Position numbers and translations under genes: made by a program. Below, piece by piece: positions 1 to 5,394 of a stretch of DNA of 5,705 nt; positions within the stretch are counted from its first letter, which is position 1; each line of letters begins with the position of its first letter. This DNA comes from Helicobacteraceae bacterium (GTDB lineage: Bacteria; Campylobacterota; Campylobacteria; Campylobacterales; Sulfurimonadaceae), in NCBI GenBank assembly GCA_027056525.1, contig JALUKO010000031.1, forward strand, positions 1-5,705, in the 5' to 3' direction. The notes under the pieces are model-generated. The model had not been told where the DNA came from, searched no databases, and saw nothing but the letters and a program-made list of their open reading frames with translations.

Positions 1-1
1 C

Positions 2-622
2 GATGCGGGGATAAACACAAACTCAAAAGTGCTTATCTATGCTCATAACACACCCCAAGGTCTACTAAAGAGCAGCTACTTCGCATTTGTTTTAATTGCT
101 CACGGTTTTGAAAATGTCAGTATCTTGGATGGCGGTTATATGGCATGGGTATTTGAATATCCACTTCTGAGTTCAACGACAACACATTCTGCAGAAGCTG
201 AGGGCAACTTCAGTGTTATGAGAAATAACACTCTCAGTGTAGATGCCAACTACATACAAGCACAACAAACACTCATACTACTTGATGCCAGAGCACCAAA
301 AGAGTACTATGGCATCAAGAAGTCACTTGGCATAGATGTGCTAGGTCATATACCATTGGCACAATGTGCTTACTATGCTTATAGTTTTTTACAAGATTCC
401 ACCTTGCGAAATCTCAATGAGCTCAATCAAATCTACCTAAAAGGCTTTGCTCTTTCTGTGGATACAGATATTGTTGTTTATGCAGATAGCATTTTTGCAT
501 CATCGATGACGTGGTATATTCTGTATAAAAAAATGGGATTCAAACAAACAAAAATATATGAAAAATCTTTAAAAGAATGGAGTGACTTAAAGTTACCTAT
601 CAAAAGGTTTCTGTGGGAGTAA
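2..622 (+). CDS. Tandem rhodanese-domain protein (sulfurtransferase-like), 5' end outside window
   Basis: The frame is open from base 2 to the TAA at 620-622, giving 206 visible residues; the GTG at 29 is internal because the similarity continues upstream of it (DAGINTNSK then VLIYAHN). The visible part has the end of a first rhodanese domain, with the typical ILDGGYMAW close at about residues 40-49, and a complete second domain with LLDARAPKEYYG, GHIPLAQ and a final KSLKEWSDLKLPI. This layout matches thiosulfate/3-mercaptopyruvate sulfurtransferases, which move sulfane sulfur from a donor to a thiol acceptor through a cysteine persulfide. In those enzymes the second-domain loop reads YC followed by G/S residues; here it reads VVYADSIFASS, with Ala (GCA, 482-484) in place of Cys. 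The only visible cysteine is in GHIPLAQCAYY, elsewhere in the fold. Family membership is fairly secure; catalytic activity is doubtful. Any signal peptide would lie outside the window. Confidence 0.85.
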   Translation, partial: DAGINTNSKVLIYAHNTPQGLLKSSYFAFVLIAHGFENVSILDGGYMAWVFEYPLLSSTTTHSAEAEGNFSVMRNNTLSVDANYIQAQQTLILLDARAPKEYYGIKKSLGIDVLGHIPLAQCAYYAYSFLQDSTLRNLNELNQIYLKGFALSVDTDIVVYADSIFASSMTWYILYKKMGFKQTKIYEKSLKEWSDLKLPIKRFLWE

Positions 623-636
623 GCTTATACTCAAGT

Positions 637-661
637 GAGCCTGTAAAATAAACTGTGTAAA
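637..661 (-). repeat. Probable IS256-family terminal inverted repeat
   Basis: The plus strand begins GAGCCTGTAAAATAAAC and ends with CTGTGTAAA. This resembles the IS256-type end, which starts with GA and carries a GTGTAAA block about 20 bases in. It lies about 20 bp outside the stop codon of the IS256 transposase remnant, where that family's end belongs. The outer edge would be near 637, 15 bp after the rhodanese stop codon. The partner repeat is absent from the window, so the match rests on family memory and position. Confidence 0.55.
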
Positions 662-680
662 CCACCTCCAGCCCATTTAA

Positions 681-938
681 CTACCTTGTGTATTTTTCCA
701 TAATTTCACTGAAAAATATACAAAGTTGAGGGTAAATTTTACTCCAATTGCGTAAACCGTTACGATTCCACTTTTCCTGCACCTCCTGCGTTGAGAGATA
801 AAGCACCTTAAAAGCCGCATCAATGGTAGGAAATGAGCCTTTGGATTGTGTGCGTCTTTTAATACTCGAATTGAGTGATTCAATAGGATTTGTGGTATAT
901 ATCAGCGTTCTTATTTGCTTAGGGTATTTATACCCCAA
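681..938 (-). pseudogene. IS256-family (mutator-type) transposase, C-terminal fragment
   Basis: About 85 codons of the C-terminal end of an IS256-family DDE transposase, closed by TAG at 681-683. The diagnostic block is KYPKQIRTLIYTTNPIESLNS, followed by GSFPTIDAAFKVLYLS, EKWNRNGLRNW and PQLCIFFSEIMEKYT, all in the order seen at the end of full-length members of about 400 residues. The fragment keeps the last stretch after the catalytic core but lacks the DDE residues further upstream, so it cannot be active. The apparent TTG start at 936-938 is not a real start; similarity simply ends there because the DNA changes to an IS21-type remnant facing the other way. The overlapping minus-strand frame at 677-883 is a shadow of this sequence. 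Confidence 0.9.
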
Positions 939-939
939 G
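918..939. repeat. Palindrome at the IS256/IS21 junction
   Basis: GGGTAT (922-927), a TT centre, then ATACCC (930-935) form a perfect 6-bp inverted repeat. Skipping one mismatched pair (A921/C936), CTT (918-920) pairs with AAG (937-939) to extend it. It lies exactly where the recognisable IS256 transposase stops and the IstB frame begins. It could mark the recombination point or be an accident of the transposase codons. Confidence 0.6.
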
Positions 940-1531
940 GGCAGGCTTCGCGCATTTCGATTTTACTGTTGGAGTGAACCGTAGGCAGATAAAGGAGCTT
1001 TCTATACTTGAGTTTGTAAAACGAAAAGAGAATATTATTTTACCTGGACAATCTGGTGTTGGAAAAACACATCTCGCTATTGCATTAGCGTATGCAGCAG
1101 TACAAAAACGCATCAAAGCTAGGTTTATTACAGCAAGTGATTTAATCATACAGATGAGTCATGCAAAAAAAGAGAAACGGTATGACTCTTTTATTAAACA
1201 AGCAGTCATGGCTCCATCACTGCTTGTTATCGATGAGATAGGCTACTTCCCCATGAGTAAAGAAGATGCTCATCATTTCTTTCAAGTTATTTCCAAGCGT
1301 TATGAGAGAGGTTCTACCATTGTAACTTCAAATCTTGTGTTTAGTCAGTGGAGTGGTATATTTGCAAATGATAAAGTTGTAACAACTGCTATTCTTGACA
1401 GACTACTGCATCATTCTCATGTGATCAATATACTCGGAGATTCCAATAGACTTAAAGAAAAAAAGGAGGAGGGATTAGTAGATTCAGATTTATATAAGTT
1501 TCAATCAAAAAAATCGATAAAAAATTCGTAG
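938..1531 (+). pseudogene. istB: IS21-family helper ATPase IstB, N-terminally truncated
   Basis: IstB is the AAA+ ATPase that works with the IstA transposase to choose and capture IS21 target DNA. From the GTG at 974 there are 185 codons to the TAG at 1529-1531, against about 240-260 in family members. The frame is open back to 923, and IstB-like residues (AGFAHFDFTVGVNRRQIKEL) already appear before 974, so 974 is not an original start. ATPase motifs are intact, numbering from 974: Walker A GQSGVGKT at 25-32, Walker B LLVIDE at 83-88, sensor-type STIVTSN at 114-120, ILDRLLHHS with the arginine at 143, and the usual close GDSNRLKEKK at 155-164. Roughly the first 50-60 residues, including most of the N-terminal region that contacts IstA, are gone, and no istA precedes it. 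In the loop before FDF about eight residues also seem to be missing. A shortened ATPase could still be made, but it has no partner here. Confidence 0.85.
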
Positions 1532-1556
1532 TAAATAGAGTCGCTTAAGGTTACAA

Positions 1557-1576
1557 TTCGTAATATTTTTTACGAA
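1557..1576. repeat. Short inverted repeat downstream of istB
   Basis: TTCGTAA (1557-1563) and TTACGAA (1570-1576) are perfect 7-bp arms around a 6-nt AT spacer. Another TTCGTA lies at 1525-1530, over the istB stop codon. The stem is AT-rich and lacks a T-tract in the istB direction, so it is a weak terminator candidate; a transposase-binding or end-structure role is equally possible. Confidence 0.45.
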
Positions 1577-1677
1577 AAACTGCTGAATTTAACTCCGCCG
1601 TTGACATCTATGCTATTTGCATACAAACTTGTTGTTGCAAAAACAGCAATTAACGTTTTCTTTCTTCTTATAGTCAT
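1570..1677 (-). pseudogene. Decapitated exported-protein gene: signal peptide plus a few residues
   Basis: An ATG at 1675-1677 (minus strand) is preceded by AAGGA at 1685-1689 with a 7-nt gap, a near-ideal Shine-Dalgarno arrangement. The 35-residue product begins MTIRRKKTLIAVFATTSLYA, a textbook Sec signal peptide: basic RRKK, a short hydrophobic core, and a likely cut after LYA. It then reads NSIDVNGGVKFSSFS before a TAA at 1570-1572. The mature part is far too short for a working protein. The simplest reading is a periplasmic or outer-membrane protein gene whose remainder was replaced by the IS21 remnant; if the IS end is at 1606, only about 24 codons are native. It is divergent from the outer-membrane gene at 1874. 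The parent protein cannot be named. Confidence 0.6.
1580..1606 (-). repeat. Candidate IS21-type terminal repeat
   Basis: Read from 1606 inward on the minus strand it begins TGTCAACGGCGGAGTT and continues to CAGCAG. The TGT start and the GGCGGAGT block followed by A/T-rich sequence resemble IS21-family ends as I remember them. No second copy exists in the window for comparison, so the call is tentative. Confidence 0.4.
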
Positions 1678-1873
1678 GTCATAATCCTTGAAGTGATGGA
1701 TTGTAATTTATTTATCATAAAAATAAACTGAACTTATATATACTTATTTATAGTAGTCAATAATATTTGACACTTAGGAATTAAAAGATTACATAAGACG
1801 CTCAACTTATGATACAATTTTAGGAACTACTTGATGCTGACACAAATTATTGAACACTACCTAAAGGAACACT
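1678..1873. other. Divergent intergenic region
   Basis: This is non-coding DNA between the broken signal-peptide gene (minus) and the outer-membrane protein gene (plus). It is very A/T-rich around 1705-1770. It contains the Shine-Dalgarno sites of both genes and candidate -10 boxes for each: TGATACAAT at 1810-1818 on the plus strand, and TATGAT read on the minus strand from 1719 to 1714. I see no RNA gene, riboswitch or operator-like repeat in it. Confidence 0.6.
1810..1818 (+). promoter_or_regulatory. Candidate extended -10 promoter for the outer-membrane protein gene
   Basis: TG-A-TACAAT is an extended -10 pattern whose last base lies 55 bp before the ATG at 1874, giving a leader of about 50 nt. 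No good -35 box sits 17 bp upstream, which is usual for Campylobacterota sigma-70 promoters; the upstream DNA is A/T-rich instead. This is a pattern match only. Confidence 0.4.
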
Positions 1874-2707
1874 ATGAACAAACTTACTTTTATCCTTATG
1901 CTACTCTCACTCAACATATACGCATACAGTGATTTTGATATGGATGGTGTCGAAGACAGAGTAGATATCTGTCCAAACACCCTGTTGAGTGACCTTGTCG
2001 ATGCCAACGGGTGCACCATTAAAAGTTTACAAAGTCCTCATAGTTTTGATATTGTTTTAGGTGTGAACTTTTCTCAGACAAATTATGAAAATTTAGAAAA
2101 AACAGATACTCTCACCCAAACACTTCAAGTCGATTATTATTATAAAAACTTCTCTTTTCAGGCAAGCAGCGGGTACTATACTTCTGAGAGCTCCACATAT
2201 GCTAACTCTGGGATGAATGATTCTTTTTTAGGTTTTTACTATAAGTTCAAGCCAACAGATACACTCAACCTCAGAATTGGAGCCGGTGTTTTACTGCCAA
2301 CCTACGATGCTCCACTCAACAATAACAACGCAGACTATACTACATCACTAAGCATAAGCTATCTTGTGAAAAATATCAATCTCTTTGGTGGCATCGCTTA
2401 TACTCTGATCAACGATGATGATCAGATCATCACTTACAATGATGGGAGCTATACAGATGTACGCTACCAGGACACTTTCTCTTATAACTTTGGTATAGGG
2501 TTTTACCCTATACCAAAGCTTTATGTCAGTACCTCATACAGTGTAGTTGATAGTATCTACAAGAGTTCACAAACCATTGACACAGCTTCACTCTACGCTT
2601 TTTACAACATCAACTCCACTTACTTTGCAAGCTTGAACTATTCCTATGGGCTGAGTGATCTCGCTAGTGATAACTATGTTTCTCTTCGTTTTGGCTATCA
2701 CTTCTAA
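1874..2707 (+). CDS. Outer-membrane beta-barrel protein with N-terminal thrombospondin type-3-like motif
   Basis: The product has 277 residues. The ATG is preceded by AAAGGA (1863-1868) at a 5-nt gap. Residues 1-17 (MNKLTFILMLLSLNIYA) are a Sec signal peptide. Next comes one calcium-binding TSP3-type unit, DFDMDGVEDRVDICP at residues 20-34, closed by VDANGC; Cys33 and Cys47 probably form a disulfide. From about residue 57 to the end, alternating polar and aromatic strands (VDYYYKNFSFQASSGYY, LYVSTSYSVV, YFASLNYSYG) separated by Asp/Asn/Gly turns indicate a beta-barrel of perhaps 8-12 strands. The protein ends in FGYHF, and a C-terminal Phe is the signal read by the BAM assembly machinery. Similar TSP3 units precede OmpA peptidoglycan domains elsewhere, but no OmpA C-terminal domain is present. 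Substrate or role is unknown; porin or structural surface protein are options. It overlaps the convergent PBP gene by 4 bp at the stop codons. Confidence 0.8.
   Translation: MNKLTFILMLLSLNIYAYSDFDMDGVEDRVDICPNTLLSDLVDANGCTIKSLQSPHSFDIVLGVNFSQTNYENLEKTDTLTQTLQVDYYYKNFSFQASSGYYTSESSTYANSGMNDSFLGFYYKFKPTDTLNLRIGAGVLLPTYDAPLNNNNADYTTSLSISYLVKNINLFGGIAYTLINDDDQIITYNDGSYTDVRYQDTFSYNFGIGFYPIPKLYVSTSYSVVDSIYKSSQTIDTASLYAFYNINSTYFASLNYSYGLSDLASDNYVSLRFGYHF
2405..2432. repeat. Overlapping small inverted repeats in the outer-membrane gene
   Basis: TGATGATC (2416-2423), a single A, then GATCATCA (2425-2432) make a near-palindrome of 17 bp. Overlapping it, CTGATCA (2405-2411) pairs with TGATCAG (2419-2425) around a 7-nt loop. 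The two pairings share bases and cannot form together. They encode an Asp-rich turn (INDDDQII), so part of the symmetry may come from repeated GAT and ATC codons. Confidence 0.6.
2488..2518. repeat. Perfect long hairpin inside the outer-membrane gene
   Basis: CTTTGGTATAGGG (2488-2500) is exactly complementary in reverse to CCCTATACCAAAG (2506-2518). T2501 and A2505 also pair, giving a 14-bp uninterrupted stem with a TTT loop. It encodes FGIGFYPIPK in the barrel. No T-tract follows on the plus strand and it lies about 190 bp before the stop codon, so it is not an ordinary terminator for this gene. Confidence 0.9.
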
Positions 2708-4695
2708 AACAACAACTCCTCTTGCGGATCAGATTCGCTCTCTGCCCGTGGAGGTTTTGAAATATCACTGAAATACTCTTTTTTACCACCTACATCAACT
2801 TCTATGATCCCCTCTGGAATTTCAAACTTTCTTTGTATCTGAGGATAGAGTTTTAAAACATTTCTATAGTAGTTTGAAAAAGCAGGGCCTGCTACACGTC
2901 CCCCTGTTTCTTTTTTATACATCGGGGTGTTGTCATCATTTCCAAACCATACGATCGTCTCAATGGTTGGAGAATAGCCGGCAAACCAGGCATCTACATT
3001 TTTGTTTGTTGTTCCTGTTTTACCTGCAAGTTCTATCCCCCTTGCAGCTGCGCGTCTGCCTGTACCCCGATTCACAACATCTCGTAAGATCGATGTCATA
3101 ATAAACGCCTGCGTAGGTTCTGTTATAAAACGACTTTTATAGGTATGCTCATATATGGTAACACCGTTTTGATCGATGGACTTTATGAGAAAAGGTTCCA
3201 CCTGTATCCCTGCATTTGCAAAAGATGTATAATATTTTGCAAGTTGCAATGGTGAGAGTGAAATAGTTCCAAGTGAGATAGAGAGATCGTTTGGAAGATT
3301 TTTTATACCAAACTTCTTAAACTCTCTGAGGAGTTGTGTAAGCCCTATTTCATTGACCAGATTAATGGTCGCAAGGTTTCTTGAGTGGATAAGTGCTTCT
3401 CTTAGGCTGATAAGCCCCTTATAATTTTTCTCATAGTTTTTTGGTTGCCATTTTAGCTCTTCACCATTTTTTTCATACTCATAGGTTCTGGCAATATCAA
3501 CCAGTTTGGTCGCTCCTGAATACCCAAGATCAACTGCAACCTGATAGATAAAAGGCTTAAATGCACTTCCCGGCTGACGACGACCTTGTGTAGCACGGTT
3601 ATAAGAACTTTTTTTATAGTCCACACTTCCAACAAGTGCCAAAACCTCACCGGTTTTTGGATCTATACTCACAAGCGCACCGTTAAGCAGTGAGGTATTG
3701 ATATCTGAGGGTTCAAAGTTTGGATCCGATGCAAGCTTTTTTTGCTCCTTTTCTTTATACTTGTGTATACGTTCAAGCGCAAGCTCATAAGCATACTTTA
3801 AAGAATCCCGCGCAACTTTTTGCAGTCTGAGATCAACTGTGGTATATATCTCATATCCACCTGTTTTGATATCATCTATCCCCATCTCCACAGCACGTCG
3901 CACAACCTCATCAACTATAAAAGGAGCTTTATTTTGGGTAAGCGTGTCATCATATACCTTAGGGGTCTCTTGAAGCGCTTGGTTGTAGGTATCTTCATCT
4001 ATCCAACCAAGAACATACATACGTGAAATAACCCTGTTGGCTCTTCCCAAAGAGATCTCATAGTTTTTTGTGGGAGCATAAGTACTTGGTGCTTTTGGAA
4101 GACCGACCAAAATAGCTATCTCTTTGAGGGTTAGATCATCAAGCTTCTTATGAAAATATCCATCGGCAGCTGTTTTGATACCGTAATATCCATGCCCGAA
4201 ATAGATCTCATTAAGATAGCGTTCAAGGATCTCCTCTTTGCTAAGCTCTTGCTCGATTTTTATAGAGTATATCAACTCTTTTATCTTTCTTGAGAGCTTT
4301 TTTTCACGGGTTAGCAGTCTGTTTTTGACAAGTTGCTGGGTGATGGTACTGGCACCCTCCACCATTTTTCGTGCTTTTATATCTTTGATAATGGCACGAA
4401 AAATCGCATCGACATTCACACCGGGATGCTCAAAAAAAGTTGTATCCTCAATAGCTAAAAGTGCTTCAACTGCACGAGGCGGGATCTCATCAAAGGAAGC
4501 ATAATATCTGTGTTGTTTGTCAAAAATATTTGCGATTTTCTCACCATATTTATCATAAATTCTAGTCGTTAAAGGGGGTTTATACTCAGTGAGTGATGAT
4601 GTGTCATACTCATACTGCGTCATATAGTAGCCAAGTATGATAAAAGGGGTTACAAAACCTATTATAATTATTGTAAAAAATATCTTCTTTATCAT
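2704..4695 (-). CDS. Class A penicillin-binding protein (PBP1A), peptidoglycan glycosyltransferase/transpeptidase
   Basis: This bifunctional cell-wall enzyme polymerises lipid II into glycan strands and cross-links the stem peptides in the periplasm. I start it at the ATG at 4693-4695 (663 residues): it has AGGAA (4701-4705) five bases upstream, whereas the TTG at 4722 would add nine residues with no such support. A short basic stretch and one membrane anchor (about residues 5-25) come first. The GT51 domain follows with EDTTFFEH (catalytic Glu83), GASTITQQL at 114-122, and RKIKEL through ILERYLNEIYFG at about 136-166. The transpeptidase domain has all three motifs: SAFK (Ser377 nucleophile, Lys380), SRN (438-440) and KTGT (559-562). 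Length and domain order are normal for PBP1A, so it is probably functional. It is the last gene of the operon: its start codon is one base past the upstream stop codon (4697), suggesting translational coupling. Common names are pbpA, mrcA or ponA; I cannot tell which the organism uses. Confidence 0.95.
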   Translation of the reverse strand: MIKKIFFTIIIIGFVTPFIILGYYMTQYEYDTSSLTEYKPPLTTRIYDKYGEKIANIFDKQHRYYASFDEIPPRAVEALLAIEDTTFFEHPGVNVDAIFRAIIKDIKARKMVEGASTITQQLVKNRLLTREKKLSRKIKELIYSIKIEQELSKEEILERYLNEIYFGHGYYGIKTAADGYFHKKLDDLTLKEIAILVGLPKAPSTYAPTKNYEISLGRANRVISRMYVLGWIDEDTYNQALQETPKVYDDTLTQNKAPFIVDEVVRRAVEMGIDDIKTGGYEIYTTVDLRLQKVARDSLKYAYELALERIHKYKEKEQKKLASDPNFEPSDINTSLLNGALVSIDPKTGEVLALVGSVDYKKSSYNRATQGRRQPGSAFKPFIYQVAVDLGYSGATKLVDIARTYEYEKNGEELKWQPKNYEKNYKGLISLREALIHSRNLATINLVNEIGLTQLLREFKKFGIKNLPNDLSISLGTISLSPLQLAKYYTSFANAGIQVEPFLIKSIDQNGVTIYEHTYKSRFITEPTQAFIMTSILRDVVNRGTGRRAAARGIELAGKTGTTNKNVDAWFAGYSPTIETIVWFGNDDNTPMYKKETGGRVAGPAFSNYYRNVLKLYPQIQRKFEIPEGIIEVDVGGKKEYFSDISKPPRAESESDPQEELLF

Positions 4696-4696
4696 C

Positions 4697-5386
4697 TTAG
4701 TTCCTAAATTCCCTGTTTGCAAAATTTGCTTCTATCAATGTTTTTGTATAACTTTGTTGTGGATTTCTCATAACTTCTTGCATCTTTGCACTCTCAACAA
4801 CCCTACCATTTTTGATAACACATATATCTTCACACAAAGCTTCTGCCGAGTACATATCGTGTGTTACAAAAAGTATTTTAAATCCAAACTTTTTTTGTAG
4901 ATCTTTTAAAAGATCCAAAATAATCACCCTTGTTTTGGGATCGAGTGCTGTTGTCGGCTCATCAAGCAGCAAAAGCTTTGGGGAAGACTCCAAAGCCATA
5001 GCAATCACAACACGTTGCAACTGACCCCCTGAAAGTTCAGGAGCAAATCTCTCTAAAAGCTCTTCATCAAGATCAACCTGCTTGAACAACTCGGCAACCC
5101 TCTGTTTTGATGCAAAGAACTGCTTTTTTATTTTTGTGAGCGGCGAAAGTGCCGTAAAGGGGTTTTGCGGCACAAACGACACAGTTTTTCCCGCTTGAAG
5201 TTCAAACTTTGCATCATACTCAAGTGTGCACTTCATAGAGGATGGCAACATCCCCAGCAACGCTTTAAGTGTTAAACTTTTACCACTCCCACTTTGTCCC
5301 ACAAGTGCCAAAGATGTAGATATCTCAAAGCCTATATCAACAAGTATCTGCTCCTCTAAAGTGATCTGTATCTTGGAAATTTTCAT
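4697..5386 (-). CDS. ABC transporter ATP-binding protein, oligopeptide/dipeptide/nickel (Opp/Dpp/Nik) type
   Basis: This is a cytoplasmic ATPase that would power import through a membrane permease. It can start at GTG 5389 or ATG 5386; I take the ATG (229 residues), eight bases after AGGTAA (5395-5400). The alternative GTG adds one residue. Numbering from the GTG, it shows Walker A GQSGSGKS at 31-38, a Q-loop FVPQNPFTALSP at 72-83, signature LSGGQLQR at 119-126, Walker B LLLLDEP with catalytic Glu144, D-loop TALD, and H-loop FVTHD with His177. The tail NPQQSYTKTLIEA matches the C-terminal block (NP..PYT..L) of DppD/OppD/NikD proteins. It is shorter than DppD/OppD (about 320) and lacks their C-terminal cluster region, closer to NikD or NikE in length. 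No permease or binding protein is in the window, so the substrate is unknown. It sits between bioF and the PBP gene in one tight operon. Confidence 0.9.
   Translation of the reverse strand: MKISKIQITLEEQILVDIGFEISTSLALVGQSGSGKSLTLKALLGMLPSSMKCTLEYDAKFELQAGKTVSFVPQNPFTALSPLTKIKKQFFASKQRVAELFKQVDLDEELLERFAPELSGGQLQRVVIAMALESSPKLLLLDEPTTALDPKTRVIILDLLKDLQKKFGFKILFVTHDMYSAEALCEDICVIKNGRVVESAKMQEVMRNPQQSYTKTLIEANFANREFRN
4701..4705 (-). promoter_or_regulatory. Ribosome binding site that decides the PBP1A start
   Basis: AGGAA on the minus strand sits five bases before the ATG at 4695 and within the last codons of the ABC ATPase gene. It favours that ATG over the in-frame TTG at 4722 and couples translation of the two genes. 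Confidence 0.6.
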
Positions 5387-5394
5387 CACTTATT

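Larger units (their letters stand above)
637..938 (-). mobile_element. IS256-family insertion sequence remnant (one end only)
   Basis: This comprises the probable terminal repeat (637-661), a ~20 bp non-coding strip, and the transposase 3' end (681-938). Roughly the first three quarters of the element and the other terminal repeat are missing. The left edge meets host DNA just after the rhodanese stop codon; the right edge meets the istB remnant. I found no copy of the flanking bases (tactcaagt, 628-636) on the far side of the scar, so no target duplication survives. Confidence 0.75.
938..1606 (+). mobile_element. IS21-family insertion sequence remnant (istB and right end)
   Basis: This holds the truncated istB and about 75 bp of downstream sequence ending in ...CTCCGCCGTTGACA. 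Read inward on the minus strand the end begins TGTCAACGGCGGAGTT, which fits the TG...CA ends of the IS21 family. The istA gene and left end are lost. The right boundary is uncertain: it could be anywhere from about 1540 to 1606, because the same bases can also be read as part of the truncated minus-strand gene. Confidence 0.6.

Noticed and set aside
630..639. CTCA-AG-TGAG inverted repeat after the rhodanese stop codon as a terminator
   Set aside because: The stem is 4 bp with a 2-nt loop and no T-tract follows; too weak, and it overlaps the probable IS edge.
677..883. Minus-strand 68-codon frame overlapping the IS256 fragment
   Set aside because: It is the wrong frame of the transposase DNA and shows no family features.
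928..1149. Minus-strand 73-codon frame opposite istB
   Set aside because: It is antisense to clear IstB coding sequence with intact Walker A motif.
1601..1606. TTGACA as a -35 box on the plus strand
   Set aside because: No -10 box lies at the right distance toward the gene at 1874, and the bases are better explained as an IS end or coding sequence of the minus-strand fragment.
1767..1772. TTGACA as the -35 box for the outer-membrane gene
   Set aside because: The hexamer is perfect, but the sequence 16-18 bp downstream (TACATA) matches a -10 box at only three of six bases; the extended -10 at 1810 fits better.
3453..3650. Minus-strand 65-codon frame within the PBP1A gene
   Set aside because: It is a second frame inside the transpeptidase domain, whose motifs are in the main frame.
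2874..4900. Plus-strand frames (2874-3101, 3820-4026, 4238-4504, 4637-4900, 4812-5024) opposite the PBP and ABC genes
   Set aside because: All lie antisense to strongly supported genes, lack good ribosome sites and show no recognisable domains.
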